Assembly: GCF_000341225.1 (NCBI RefSeq)
Contig: NZ_ANAC01000024.1
Coordinates: 1-64,000, forward strand
DNA: 64,000 nt
DNA from: Nocardiopsis alba DSM 43377
GTDB taxonomy: Bacteria; Actinomycetota; Actinomycetes; Streptosporangiales; Streptosporangiaceae
Direction: 5' to 3'
The notes under the pieces were generated by a model. It was not told the DNA's origin. It did no database searches and saw nothing but the letters and a program-made list of their open reading frames with translations. Of the stretch, positions 42,597-52,509 are shown in pieces. How positions within the stretch are numbered: the stretch's first letter is position 1; every line of letters starts with the position of its first letter. The position numbers and the translations under genes were made by a program.

Positions 42597-45152
42597 TTGC
42601 GTCGAACTGCTCCCGTGGCCGCGGTCATGACCATGGCCGCCGCGCTGCTCCCGATACCGGCCACGCTCTCGCCCGCCTCCGCGGAGCCCGAGAACGAGGA
42701 GTCGGCCCCTCCGGTCGCCGTGGAACGGATCACCCCTTCCTCGCTCGACGAGGACAGCACCCTGCGCGTCTCGGGTGAGGTGACCAACACCACGGGCGCC
42801 TCCGTGGAGGACGTCACCGTCCGGATCCGCTACTCCAAGAACGCCTTCACCTCACGTGACGAACTCGACGGGTTCGCCTCGGGCGAGGGCCTCCAACCCG
42901 ATTCACGGGGTCCGAAGAAGGAGTTCGAGGGCGAGCTGAAGCCCGACGGCACCATCGAGTACTCGCTCAGCACCCCGGTGGAGGATCTCGAGCTGGGGTC
43001 CTACGGCGTCTACCCCTTGGTGGTGGAGGCCGTCGGCGGTGACGGAGAGCTGCTGGGCACTCAGTACACCTTCCTCCCCTACATGGGCGAGGACGACAAG
43101 GACGTGGACCCCGTCGATCTGGCCTGGGTCTGGCCGTTGATGGACGATCCGGGTCGGGCGGACGACGACACCTTCCTCGGAGAGGGTCTCCACGACTCCG
43201 TGACCGCCGAGGGGCGGCTCGGTCGACTCTTGGAGGCCGGGGCCCAGGTTCCGCTCTCCTTCGACGTCGGGGACGAGGACCTCGTCAAGGAGCTCGGGCT
43301 GAACGAGGACCCGTCCGAGGAGGCGGAGGATCCGTCCCCCGAGGCCGGATCACCCTCTCCCGACGAGGAGCCGAGCGACTCCTCCCCCTCTCCCGAGGAG
43401 AGCGGTGAGCCTCGGGACGAGGCCTCCGCGTCGCCGGAGGACGAGGAGTCCGATGAGGACGAGGATCAGGGCGGCGGCGAGAAGGAACGTTCGCCCGAAC
43501 GCACCGAGGGCATCCCGGTGACCTGGGCCGTCGACCCGGGGACCATGGACGACATCCTCAGGATGGCCGCCGCCGACCACACGGTGGTCGAGGACCTCTC
43601 GGAGGTTCCGGCCGGCAGTGACCCCGAGCGGAACGAACGCGCCGCGGACCAGGCGGCGCAGGTATGGCTGCGGGAGGCCCGCGGTGTGCTCGCGGCCGAC
43701 GCCGTGGTGGCGTCCTCCTACGCCGACACGGACCTGGCGTCCCTGCTGCGCAACGACATGCGCACGGACGCCGAGGCCTCGCTGAGCATCTCCAGGGAGG
43801 CCCTGCGACGTTCTCTGGCCCTGGAGGCCGATGAGCGCTTCGCCCTGCCCGCCGAGGGGTTGATGGACGAGGGCGTACAGGAGTTGTTCTCCTCGGACGG
43901 CGCCGACCGCTTCCTGTTGACGGAGGAGGCCCTCCCGCCGGAGCCGTGGATCGACACGACCCTGACCGCCGAGGCCCCGCTGCCCGCCACCGGGGCCGAG
44001 GAGGAGGGCGTGGACCCCTTCGCCCTGGTCGCCGACGCCGGTCTGACCGAGGTGCTGTCCATGCCCTCGCACGGCCCCGGGGAATCCGCGCTGGCGCTCC
44101 AACGGTTCGCCGCCGAGACCGCGATGATCGCCGGCGAGGACGGTGGGAAGGACCGCGTGGTGGTCGCCGCCCCCTCACGGGACTGGGACCCCAGCGCCGA
44201 ACTCGCCGCCGGGGTGCTCAAGGCCACCGACGACCTGCCCTGGCTGTCGCCCGAGCGGCTGGACCGGGTGAAGACCCCCGATCCCGACGAGTGGGAGGAC
44301 ACCCGGCAGGACCTGAACTACCCCCAGGAGTCCTACGGGCAGGAGCTCAGCTCGACCTACCTCGGCCAGATCGAGGACGTGAGCCGGGACGTCCGACTGT
44401 TCAACAGCATCCTCGTCGGGGACAGCGACCCCTTCCGCCCCTCACTGGTGCGGCTGGAGTCGGTGTACTGGCGTGAGCGCGAGGCCCTGGCGGGGGCGAC
44501 CCGTTCCCTCGTCAGCCAGGCCGTCCAGGGCCGCATGGAGGACGTGCGCATCATCCCGGGCGAGCCGGTCACCCTGGCCAGCCGGACCGGGATCACCGGT
44601 GTGCTCGTCGCCAACGACCTGGAGGACGAGTCCGTCTACGTGCACCTGTCGATCTTCTCGGAGAACTCCGAGCGGCTCAGCATCGGTGACTACACGTCCT
44701 CCTTCGAGATCGCCCCGGGAGCGAAGACGACGGTCTACGTTCCGCTCTCGGCCCGGATCAACGGCAGCACCACCGTGCACGTGAGCCTCCAGAACGCGGA
44801 CGGCGAGCCGATCAGCCCGCAGGACACCATGCTCCAGGTGAACGCCACCGGCCTGGGGACCCAGGCTCTGCTCATCAGCGGGATCGGCCTGTTGATCCTG
44901 ATCGCGGCGCTCGCCCCTCGGGCGCTGCGCAAGTGGGCCCGCCGTCAGGCGGCCAAGGCCGAGAAGAACGAGGACGGTGAGTCCCCCTCCGCCGAGACCC
45001 CCCGGGACGAGGGCGCCGAAGCCGGTGACGGCGAGGCCGCCGGGTCCGAGACCGACGAACGGTCCGACGGGACCGAGGGGTCGGCTTCCCGGGACGACGG
45101 TTCCGAAGAGGCCGAGGACCGGCCCGACGACGACGGCGACGCGCGCAAGTGA
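42597..45152 (+). CDS. DUF6049 family surface protein
   Basis: 851 residues from a TTG at 42597, where AGGAAA is about nine bases upstream. The product begins LRRTAPVAAVMTMAAALLPI, a good Sec signal peptide ending ASA-EP. The external region is beta-rich (SSLDEDSTLRVSGEVTNTTG) with an acidic Glu/Asp/Ser/Pro linker (about 230-300). A single membrane helix near the end (LLISGIGLLILIAALAPRAL) is followed by a basic then very acidic cytoplasmic tail. DUF6049 is conserved beside murJ; its role in envelope assembly is inferred. Other starts, including GTG 42450, are possible. Confidence 0.8.
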   Translation: MRRTAPVAAVMTMAAALLPIPATLSPASAEPENEESAPPVAVERITPSSLDEDSTLRVSGEVTNTTGASVEDVTVRIRYSKNAFTSRDELDGFASGEGLQPDSRGPKKEFEGELKPDGTIEYSLSTPVEDLELGSYGVYPLVVEAVGGDGELLGTQYTFLPYMGEDDKDVDPVDLAWVWPLMDDPGRADDDTFLGEGLHDSVTAEGRLGRLLEAGAQVPLSFDVGDEDLVKELGLNEDPSEEAEDPSPEAGSPSPDEEPSDSSPSPEESGEPRDEASASPEDEESDEDEDQGGGEKERSPERTEGIPVTWAVDPGTMDDILRMAAADHTVVEDLSEVPAGSDPERNERAADQAAQVWLREARGVLAADAVVASSYADTDLASLLRNDMRTDAEASLSISREALRRSLALEADERFALPAEGLMDEGVQELFSSDGADRFLLTEEALPPEPWIDTTLTAEAPLPATGAEEEGVDPFALVADAGLTEVLSMPSHGPGESALALQRFAAETAMIAGEDGGKDRVVVAAPSRDWDPSAELAAGVLKATDDLPWLSPERLDRVKTPDPDEWEDTRQDLNYPQESYGQELSSTYLGQIEDVSRDVRLFNSILVGDSDPFRPSLVRLESVYWREREALAGATRSLVSQAVQGRMEDVRIIPGEPVTLASRTGITGVLVANDLEDESVYVHLSIFSENSERLSIGDYTSSFEIAPGAKTTVYVPLSARINGSTTVHVSLQNADGEPISPQDTMLQVNATGLGTQALLISGIGLLILIAALAPRALRKWARRQAAKAEKNEDGESPSAETPRDEGAEAGDGEAAGSETDERSDGTEGSASRDDGSEEAEDRPDDDGDARK

Positions 45153-45166
45153 TCTCGCCGGCACCG

Positions 45167-45208
45167 CGGCCGACGGGGCGACGTTCCGACACGTCGCCCC
45201 GTCGGCCG
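45167..45208 (+). terminator. terminator between DUF6049 and murJ1
   Basis: 17-bp perfect stem (45167-45183 with 45192-45208). Confidence 0.85.
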
Positions 45209-45331
45209 TGTCACACCCCTTTTCCCTCCCCGGGTCCCCGGACCCGGGCTTTCCGCCCTTTCCGCGTATCCCCGCACGGAGCCGCGGTACCGATCTCCTT
45301 CCCTGCCGGACGAAAGGAACCCTGATCCACA

Positions 45332-47215
45332 GTGGTCACCGACTCCCCTAACGGCGACGAGTATCCGCCTCGTTACGCCCCCAGGCACCGCAGGCCGGCC
45401 TCCGAAGGGCCGCTTCCCGGAGAGGGTCCGATCCGGCCCTATCCCGGGCCGACCCCGTCCTTCGAGGAGGGCGAGCTCCCCGAGCCCGCCGCCGACCCGT
45501 ACGGCCCCGTGCTCGGCGGAGACCGCCGGGACGCCGGGGAACGCCGGGAGACGGCCGAGGAGCCGGTGCAGGAGTCCGCGGGCGAGGCGGAGCCCTCCGG
45601 CGGCATGATGCGCTCCAGCGCGATCATGGCCGTGGGGACCATGGCCTCCCGCCTGACCGGGTTCGCCCGCACCATCGTGCTGGCCGCAGCCATCGGTACC
45701 CACCTGCTGGGCGACGCCTACCACACGGCGCACACGATCCCCTTCATCCTCAACGACCTCCTCATCGGTGGTCTGATGGCCTCCGTGGTCATCCCGTTCC
45801 TGGTCAAACGGCGCAAGAACGACCTGGACGGCGGCAAGGCCACCGAGGACCGGCTCTTCACCTCGATGGTGCTCGCGCTACTGGTGGTGACCACCGTCGC
45901 GATCCTGGCCGCCGAGGCGCTGATCTGGTTGTACGGATCGCGCTTCACGTCCCTCCAGTTCGACACGTCGGTCTATCTGGCCCGGTTCCTGCTCTCCCAG
46001 ATCTTCTTCGTGGGTCTGAGCGGCCTGCTCAGCGCCATGCTCAACACCCGAGGCAAATTCGGCGCGGCCGTGTGGGCCCCGGTGCTGAACAACATCGTGA
46101 TCATGGGTGTGGCGGCGATGTTCCTGGTCGTGGCCGGCCCGGGGCGGACCCCCGAGACGGTCACCTCCGCCGAGCTGACCCTGCTCGGCGCCGGAACCGC
46201 CGCCGGCATGGCCCTCCAGGCCGTGGTGCTGTTCGTCGCCCTGACCCGCACCGGATACCGCTGGAGGCCCCGCCTCGACCTGCGCGGCTCCGGGCTCGGC
46301 GAGGCGCTGCGCTCGGCCGGCTGGATGATGCTCTACACCCTGCTGACCCAGGCCGGTCTGTGGATCACCACCAACATCGCCAACGCCGCCAACGTCGCCG
46401 GTATCGAGCAGGGCCTGGACGTGGGTGCCGGTATCAGCGCCTACAACCTGGCCTACCAGCTCTTCCAGCTTCCGTACGCGATCATCGCGGTCTCCCTCAT
46501 CACCGTGCTGCTGCCCCGGATGAGCGCTCACGCCGACGACCGGAACTGGGACGCGGTCCGCTCGGACTTCTCCCGCACGCTGCGGATCTCCGCGTTCGTG
46601 CTGGTGCCGACGGCGTTCGCGGTCGCGATGTTCGCCCAGCCCCTGTCGATCCTGGCCTTCGCCCGCGGTTCCGTCTCGGTGGGGGACGCGTCCGCCATCG
46701 GCCAGATCCTCGCGGTCATGTCGCTCGGTCTGGTGCCGTTCACCGTCTTCCAGCTCATGCTGCGGGTCTTCTTCGCGCTCGGCGACACGAGGACCCCGGC
46801 CCTCATCGGTATCGCCAACCTGGCCGTTCACAGCGGTCTGGCGCTGGTCGCCTACCTGCTCCTGCCGCCCGACATGGTGGTCGTCGGTGTGGCCGCGGGC
46901 TTCATGTTCTCGTTCCTGAGCGGGTTGACCATCGCCGGTCAGGTCCTCAGCCGGCGGATCGAGGGGCTTGACGGGAAGCACATCATTGGAACAATGTTGC
47001 GGCTGCACCTGGCAGTCGTCCCGAGCATCGCGGCGGGCTTCGGCGCGCTCTGGCTCTTCGACACCTACGTCGGTCCCGGTCTGGCCACCTATATCGGCGC
47101 CCCCGTCGCCGGTTGCGCGGTCGGTGCCCTGCTCTTCCTCGTCGCCGCGCGCGTACTGCGCGTCCCCGAGCTGAGCGCCGCGGTGGAACTCATCCGAGGC
47201 CGGCTGCGTCGTTAG
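45332..47215 (+). CDS. murJ: MurJ-type lipid II flippase, first copy
   Basis: 627 residues: a 90-residue acidic, Pro-rich cytoplasmic N-terminus, then 14 predicted membrane helices. MVN signatures: SAIMAVGTMASRLTGFARTI, GDAYHTAHTIPFILNDLLIG, and the ASVVIPFLVKR cytoplasmic loop. It moves lipid II across the membrane for peptidoglycan synthesis. GTG 45332. Similar throughout to the next gene, so a tandem duplication. Confidence 0.93.
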   Translation: MVTDSPNGDEYPPRYAPRHRRPASEGPLPGEGPIRPYPGPTPSFEEGELPEPAADPYGPVLGGDRRDAGERRETAEEPVQESAGEAEPSGGMMRSSAIMAVGTMASRLTGFARTIVLAAAIGTHLLGDAYHTAHTIPFILNDLLIGGLMASVVIPFLVKRRKNDLDGGKATEDRLFTSMVLALLVVTTVAILAAEALIWLYGSRFTSLQFDTSVYLARFLLSQIFFVGLSGLLSAMLNTRGKFGAAVWAPVLNNIVIMGVAAMFLVVAGPGRTPETVTSAELTLLGAGTAAGMALQAVVLFVALTRTGYRWRPRLDLRGSGLGEALRSAGWMMLYTLLTQAGLWITTNIANAANVAGIEQGLDVGAGISAYNLAYQLFQLPYAIIAVSLITVLLPRMSAHADDRNWDAVRSDFSRTLRISAFVLVPTAFAVAMFAQPLSILAFARGSVSVGDASAIGQILAVMSLGLVPFTVFQLMLRVFFALGDTRTPALIGIANLAVHSGLALVAYLLLPPDMVVVGVAAGFMFSFLSGLTIAGQVLSRRIEGLDGKHIIGTMLRLHLAVVPSIAAGFGALWLFDTYVGPGLATYIGAPVAGCAVGALLFLVAARVLRVPELSAAVELIRGRLRR

Positions 47216-47293
47216 TCACCGCCCCTCTCCTCCACCGGCCCCGCCCCGCCGGTGAGCACGTAGTCGTCCCACCCAGAAAAGGACCGCCCGACG

Positions 47294-49174
47294 GTGTCCA
47301 GCGACCACCCCCGTGAGAAGACCGAGGAGCCCTACCCGGGTCCCTCGGAACGAACGGAGCACCCCGCCCGTCGCCAGTTGGTGATGCCGGAGGACGTGCT
47401 CGACGCCTACGAACGCTCCGAACCGGAGTCCGCGCCCGAGACCGGTCTGAAGACCGTCCGGAACCCCGAGGACATCGGTGACGTCGGTACCGCGGACCGT
47501 GCCGGTCTGGAGGACGGCGACGAGATCGGCGGGTCCTCCCACACCGCGCCGGGCAACATCGCCAAGTCGACGGCGATCATGGCGGTCGGCACGATCGCCT
47601 CCCGCGTGACCGGGTTCGTCCGGACCATCGTCCTGGCGGCGGCGATCGGCACCCAGCTCCTGGGCGACGCCTATCAGACCGCGGGCATGGTCCCGTACAT
47701 GATCTACGACCTGCTCATCGGCGGGTTGTTGGCCAGTGTGTTCGTACCGTTCCTCGTCAAGCGGCGCAAGCTGGACCCCGACGGCGGCGACAAGACAGAG
47801 CAGCGGCTCGTCACCTTGATGCTGCTGGCGCTGTTCGTACTGACCCTGGTGTCCGTGCTGATCGCGGAGTGGTTCATCCGGATCTACGCGGGCGGCTTCA
47901 GCGGCTCTCAGTACGAGGTCTCGGTGATCCTGGCCCGTTACCTGGTGCTCCAGATCTTCTTCATCGGCGCCAGCGGTCTGGCCAGCGCGATGCTCAACGC
48001 GCGCAACAGGTTCGGGGCCCCGATGTGGGCGCCGGTGCTGAACAACGTCGTCATCATCGGCATCTGCGTGTGGTTCCTGTCCATCGCGGGCCCGGGACGC
48101 TCCCCCGACACGGTGACCCAGAGCGAGCTGGCCCTGCTGGGGCTGGGCACCGCCCTGGGGCAGGTCGTCCAGGCCGCCGTGCTCGTGTGGGCGCTCGCGG
48201 CGGCCGGTTTCCGTTGGCGTCCCCGCCTGGACCTGCGCGGTTCGGGTCTGGGCGAGGCGGCCGGCGCCGCCTCCTGGATGATGCTCTACATCGTGGTCGC
48301 CCAGGTGGGCGCGCTCGTCTCCACCAACGTCGCCACGCGCGCCGGTTCGATGGCGGCCGAGCTGGGCTTCGACACCGGTTCGGGCATCGCCGCGTACAAG
48401 TTCGCGTCGATGCTGTTCCAGCTCCCGTACGCGATCATCGCGGTCTCGGTGATCACCGCCCTGCTGCCCCGAATGAGCGAACACGTCGCCGCCGGCCGTA
48501 AGGACCAGGTCCGCAGCGACTTCTCCCGGGGCTTCCGCCTCTCCTCGGTCCTGATCGTGCCGATCTCGGTGGCGATGATCGTCTTCGCCGTCCCGTTCTG
48601 CGTGATGATCTACGCGCAGGGCAGCACCAGCGCCGAGGACGCGGCCGCGATCGGCCGGATCCTCATGGTCTTCTGCGTGATGTTGATCCCCTTCACGCTG
48701 TTCCAGCTCCAGATGCGCGTGTTCTACGCGCTGGGCGACACGCGGACGCCCGCGCTGGTCTCGATCCCCTCCGAGATCGCTCACGCGGTCACGGCGATCG
48801 CGCTGCTGTTCGTGTTGGCGGAGAGTCCGCAGCACATCGTGGTGTGGCTGCCGCTCCCCTACGGGCTGTACTACATCGTGGGCTCGATCATCATGTGGTA
48901 CATCCTCCGTAAGAGACTCAACGGGTTGGACGGGCGCCGCACCCTGGCGACCCTGTTCAAACTGCACCTGGCGGCCGTGCCCGCCGCGGTGTTCGGTGTC
49001 CTGATGATCTTCGTCTTCAGTGGTCTGCCCGGTGAGCTGTGGCCGGCGCTCGGGGCGATGGTGGCCGGGGGGCTGGTCGGTGCCGTACTGTTCGTGGTTG
49101 CCGCCAAGTTCCTCAATGTGACCGAAGTCACTGCGTTCCTTGATTTGGTCAAGACCCGCCTGCGACGCCGCTGA
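47294..49174 (+). CDS. MurJ-type lipid II flippase, second copy
   Basis: 626 residues, parallel to the first copy: TAIMAVGTIASRVTGFVRTI, GDAYQTAGMVPYMIYDLLIG, ASVFVPFLVKRRK, and later PYAIIAVSVITALLPRMSEH in both. The acidic N-terminus differs. 78 bases separate the two genes. In mycobacteria a single MurJ is fused to a pseudokinase; here the pseudokinase is a separate downstream gene. GTG 47294. Confidence 0.92.
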   Translation: MSSDHPREKTEEPYPGPSERTEHPARRQLVMPEDVLDAYERSEPESAPETGLKTVRNPEDIGDVGTADRAGLEDGDEIGGSSHTAPGNIAKSTAIMAVGTIASRVTGFVRTIVLAAAIGTQLLGDAYQTAGMVPYMIYDLLIGGLLASVFVPFLVKRRKLDPDGGDKTEQRLVTLMLLALFVLTLVSVLIAEWFIRIYAGGFSGSQYEVSVILARYLVLQIFFIGASGLASAMLNARNRFGAPMWAPVLNNVVIIGICVWFLSIAGPGRSPDTVTQSELALLGLGTALGQVVQAAVLVWALAAAGFRWRPRLDLRGSGLGEAAGAASWMMLYIVVAQVGALVSTNVATRAGSMAAELGFDTGSGIAAYKFASMLFQLPYAIIAVSVITALLPRMSEHVAAGRKDQVRSDFSRGFRLSSVLIVPISVAMIVFAVPFCVMIYAQGSTSAEDAAAIGRILMVFCVMLIPFTLFQLQMRVFYALGDTRTPALVSIPSEIAHAVTAIALLFVLAESPQHIVVWLPLPYGLYYIVGSIIMWYILRKRLNGLDGRRTLATLFKLHLAAVPAAVFGVLMIFVFSGLPGELWPALGAMVAGGLVGAVLFVVAAKFLNVTEVTAFLDLVKTRLRRR

Positions 49175-49420
49175 TCACCTGGAATGGCCGACGTTGGGCG
49201 ATCGGACCCGGATATGCCCCGGAAAGTGAATGAGTAGCCAATGTCCTCCAAAGAGGCTGTTCACGCGTCCTAGCATGGACAGACACCGCTTGACCACCAG
49301 AGCATCGTTTATCCGAGCTGCCCGAAGGGAGGCTGGGGACAGCAGACAGGGCCGACCCCCTCGCGTGAGCCCGCAAGGAGCACGCGCGACCCAACGGCAC
49401 TGGCACCCGTCACTCCCATC

Positions 49421-50998
49421 ATGAGCACCTTTCTGATCGAACCCGGGGCGAAGCTGGCCAACCGCTACCGACTCGACCACGTGGTGAGCGAGACCGGTGG
49501 AGCGACCCGCTGGAAGGCCACCGACGAGACGCTGGCGCGTCCTGTCGCGGTATGGACCTTCACCGAGGGTTTCCCCCGAACATCCGAGGTCGTCCGCGCG
49601 GCGAGGGCCACGAGCCGCATCCCCGACGCGCGCGTCACCCAGGTCTTCGACGCCGACGACACCACCCCCGTCCCCTACGTGGTCGAGGAGTGGGTCATCG
49701 GCTCCTCCCTGGCCGAACTCCTCGCCCAGGGCCCCATGGAGCCCGAGCGCGCCGCGGGTCTGGTCGCCGAGGCGGCCGAGGCCATCGCCGCGGCGCACGC
49801 GGGGGGTCTCCACCACCTGTGCCTGACCCCCGGCAAGCTCATGTGGAGCAGCGGCGGGGCCGTCAAGGTCACCGGCATCGGTGTCGACGCCGCGCTGCTC
49901 GGCAGCAACATCGCCGACCCCGCGGCCGTCGACACCCAGGGCCTGGGCAACCTGCTCTACGCGGCCCTCACCGGGCACTGGCCCGGTGGGCCGCAGAGCG
50001 GTCTGCCCGGTGCCCCCCAGGGCCCCATGGGCCCCTACCCGCCCGGCCAGCTCCGCCAGGGCATCAGCGACCAGCTCGCCACCATCACCACCCGCGCGGC
50101 CCTGCCGCAGTTCGCGGGCCAGATGGTGCCCGGCCCGCCGATCACCACACCGGCCGACTTCTGCGCGGCCCTGGCCGAGGTACCGCGGCTCATCCCGCTG
50201 CCCGTGGCCCCTCCGGAGGCCACCCCTCCGCCGGAGCAGGGCACCTCGCGGCGCACCGGAGAGTTCGGCGCCACCGGCCCCCGACGCAGTTCGCGCAACG
50301 ACTCGGCGCCCGCACGGAGCTCTTCCCGGCCCGCCCCGGCCCGGGAAGAGGAGTACACCGACCGCGAACGACGCCCGTCCGCCAGGCGACTGGTGATCGG
50401 GGCCCTGGCCCTGCTCCTGTTCGCCGCCGTGGTCACGGGGGCCTGGGTCGTCGGCTCCATGATGCGCCCCGGCGACGAGGGCGAGACCGAGGCCGACTCC
50501 GGATCCGAGACCACCGAGGAGACGGTCGACAGCGCCGACCTGGAGGTCCTGCCGATCTCCTCGTCCACCGGGTTCGACCCGTTGCCGGGTGGCGACGGCT
50601 CCGAGCACGACGCCAACGCGCCCCGGGCCCACGATGGCGATCCGTCCACCCAGTGGAACACCGAGGGCTACAACGACCCCATGGGCACCGAGAAGAGCGG
50701 TGTCGGTCTGCTCCTCGACCTCGGCTCCTCCCAGGAGGTCCACGAGGTGGACCTGACCCTGCCCGCCCGTGAGTACGGGGTCCAGGTCAGGGTCGGGGAC
50801 ACGAACTCGGTCTCCGACGACGCCTCCCTGGACGCCGGTCTCCCGGTCGCTTGGGAGGGTTCGATCAACGGCGAACAGGTCGTCACCCTCGACGAGAGCG
50901 TCTCCGGACAGTACGTCCTGATCTGGTTCACCTCCCTGCCCACGGACGAGGGTCGCTACCGTGGGAGCATTGTCGAAGTCGAGGTACGCGGACTCTAG
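49421..50998 (+). CDS. membrane pseudokinase with discoidin-like domain
   Basis: 525 residues corresponding to the C-terminal part of mycobacterial MviN (Rv3910). Residues 14-260 are kinase-like (YRLDHVVSETGGATRWKATD), but the catalytic loop is HLCLTPGKLM instead of HRD-x-K-x-x-N and DFG is GIG, so no phosphotransfer is expected. Then a Pro/Ser/Arg linker, one membrane helix (ALALLLFAAVVTGAWVVGS) and an external F5/8-type (discoidin) domain, HDGDPSTQWNTEGYNDPMGT to the end. It likely gates MurJ through FHA partners. Confidence 0.85.
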   Translation: MSTFLIEPGAKLANRYRLDHVVSETGGATRWKATDETLARPVAVWTFTEGFPRTSEVVRAARATSRIPDARVTQVFDADDTTPVPYVVEEWVIGSSLAELLAQGPMEPERAAGLVAEAAEAIAAAHAGGLHHLCLTPGKLMWSSGGAVKVTGIGVDAALLGSNIADPAAVDTQGLGNLLYAALTGHWPGGPQSGLPGAPQGPMGPYPPGQLRQGISDQLATITTRAALPQFAGQMVPGPPITTPADFCAALAEVPRLIPLPVAPPEATPPPEQGTSRRTGEFGATGPRRSSRNDSAPARSSSRPAPAREEEYTDRERRPSARRLVIGALALLLFAAVVTGAWVVGSMMRPGDEGETEADSGSETTEETVDSADLEVLPISSSTGFDPLPGGDGSEHDANAPRAHDGDPSTQWNTEGYNDPMGTEKSGVGLLLDLGSSQEVHEVDLTLPAREYGVQVRVGDTNSVSDDASLDAGLPVAWEGSINGEQVVTLDESVSGQYVLIWFTSLPTDEGRYRGSIVEVEVRGL

Positions 50999-51031
50999 AT
51001 TCTCGAGTGACGGGGTATGTGATCAGCGCTG

Positions 51032-51658
51032 ATGGAAGCGGCCCAGGAGCTTCCCGACAAGGAGCTGTTGTCGAGGCACGCTCAAGGTGACGAACAGGCG
51101 TTCGCGGTACTCGTTCGCCGACACCGTGAGCGCCTCTGGGCTGTCTCCATCCGGATCATGGGCGATCCGGAGGAGGCCTCCGACGCCCTCCAGGACGCCT
51201 TCCTGTCCGCCTTCCGCGCCGCCGACCGTTTCCGCGGCGAGGCGCAGGTCACCACCTGGCTGCACCGGATCGTGGTGAACGCCTGCCACGACCGGCTCAG
51301 ACGCAGGAAGGTACGTCCCGCCACACCGACCGAGGACGAGACCCTCGACGTCATCTCCAACGAACGGCTCGGGCGCACCGGCGGTGCGCCCGACCACGCC
51401 TCCCGCACCGAGGCCCGACTGGACGTGCACGCGGCGCTGGAGCTCCTGCCCCTGGACCAGCGCATGGCGCTGACCCTGGTGGACATGCTCGGCTACCGGG
51501 TGGACGAGGCCGCCGAGATCCTCGACGTGGCCCCGGGCACCATCAAGAGCCGGTGTGCCCGAGGTCGCGCGAAACTTCTTCCGTCTCTGGCCCATCTAAG
51601 GAACCCCGCATCTCCCCGAGACGTCACATCTGAGAGAGGAGGTGCCAACCCATCGTGA
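51032..51658 (+). CDS. sigM: ECF RNA polymerase sigma factor SigM
   Basis: 208 residues, group 4 sigma factor. Region 2 FAVLVRRHRERLWAVSIRIM (core binding) and DALQDAFLSAFRAADRFRGE; region 4 LPLDQRMALTLVDMLGYRVD, EAAEILDVAPGTIKSRCARG. The order sigM, anti-sigma factor, trxBA matches Streptomyces. The stop overlaps the anti-sigma GTG by GTGA. ATG 51032, weak RBS. Confidence 0.92.
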   Translation: MEAAQELPDKELLSRHAQGDEQAFAVLVRRHRERLWAVSIRIMGDPEEASDALQDAFLSAFRAADRFRGEAQVTTWLHRIVVNACHDRLRRRKVRPATPTEDETLDVISNERLGRTGGAPDHASRTEARLDVHAALELLPLDQRMALTLVDMLGYRVDEAAEILDVAPGTIKSRCARGRAKLLPSLAHLRNPASPRDVTSERGGANPS

Positions 51659-52509
51659 CGTCCCATCCAGACGTGGAGGCACTCGCCTTCTTCGCCGAGG
51701 ACCTTCTGGGCCCCGACGAGGAACGTTCGGTCGCCGACCACATAGAGACCTGCGCGACCTGCGCGACCACCCTCGACGATCTCGCGGGGGTCTCCAGAAC
51801 GCTCGCTGAGACACCCGCCCCCGCGATGCCGCGGGACGTCGCCGACCTCCTCGACGACGGGATCGCCCGTGCCGTCGCCGAACGCGCGGCGAACGAGGCC
51901 AAGGACGAGACGGAACACGAGGCGCCTCCCGTCGAGGAGAACCGGCCCGCCACGGTGGTCCCGTTCACCCCGAAACGACGCGGCCTCGGACTGCCCAGGC
52001 TCATGATGGTCGCCGCCGCCTCCGTCTTCGTGATCGGTGGCGGTACCGCCGTCCTCACCAACGTGCTCTCCGAGGACCGGGCCGACCAGGGTGTCGCCTC
52101 CTCTCCCCTGACGGAGGAGAGCGAATCCGACCCCGACATCACCCGGTCCTACTCCACCGAGGCCCTGGAGAGCGGCACGGTCTACACCGAGGAGCGACTC
52201 GCCGAACAGGCCTCCCGGGTCCTGGCCATGACCGAGGAGGGCGAGAGCGGCACGGGACCCGGTGTCCAGACCCTCTCCTCCGACCTCCCCGCCGGCGCCC
52301 AGGAGTGCGTGACCCTCTATGAGGAGGCCACCGGTTCCCGTGTGACGTTGCTCGACGACGCCCTCTGGGAGGGGGGATCCGAGAGCGGCGAACGCGCCTG
52401 GGTCCTGTTCGTCCGTGACGCCGACGGCGCCTCCGTGGTGGTCCTCGACCCGACCTGCGCCCGAGGCGGCGACGTCACCGAACAGGTACTCGCCGAGGAG
52501 CGGCTCTAG
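51655..52509 (+). CDS. membrane anti-sigma factor for SigM
   Basis: 284 residues. The N-terminal zinc-binding anti-sigma motif is HIETCATCATTL (His, Cys, Cys). A cytoplasmic linker follows, then one membrane helix (RLMMVAAASVFVIGGGTAVL, about 117-136) and an extracellular acidic domain with a single Cys pair. It should hold SigM inactive until an envelope signal. GTG start overlaps the sigM stop; its own stop TAG overlaps the convergent response regulator stop. Confidence 0.88.
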   Translation: MTSHPDVEALAFFAEDLLGPDEERSVADHIETCATCATTLDDLAGVSRTLAETPAPAMPRDVADLLDDGIARAVAERAANEAKDETEHEAPPVEENRPATVVPFTPKRRGLGLPRLMMVAAASVFVIGGGTAVLTNVLSEDRADQGVASSPLTEESESDPDITRSYSTEALESGTVYTEERLAEQASRVLAMTEEGESGTGPGVQTLSSDLPAGAQECVTLYEEATGSRVTLLDDALWEGGSESGERAWVLFVRDADGASVVVLDPTCARGGDVTEQVLAEERL

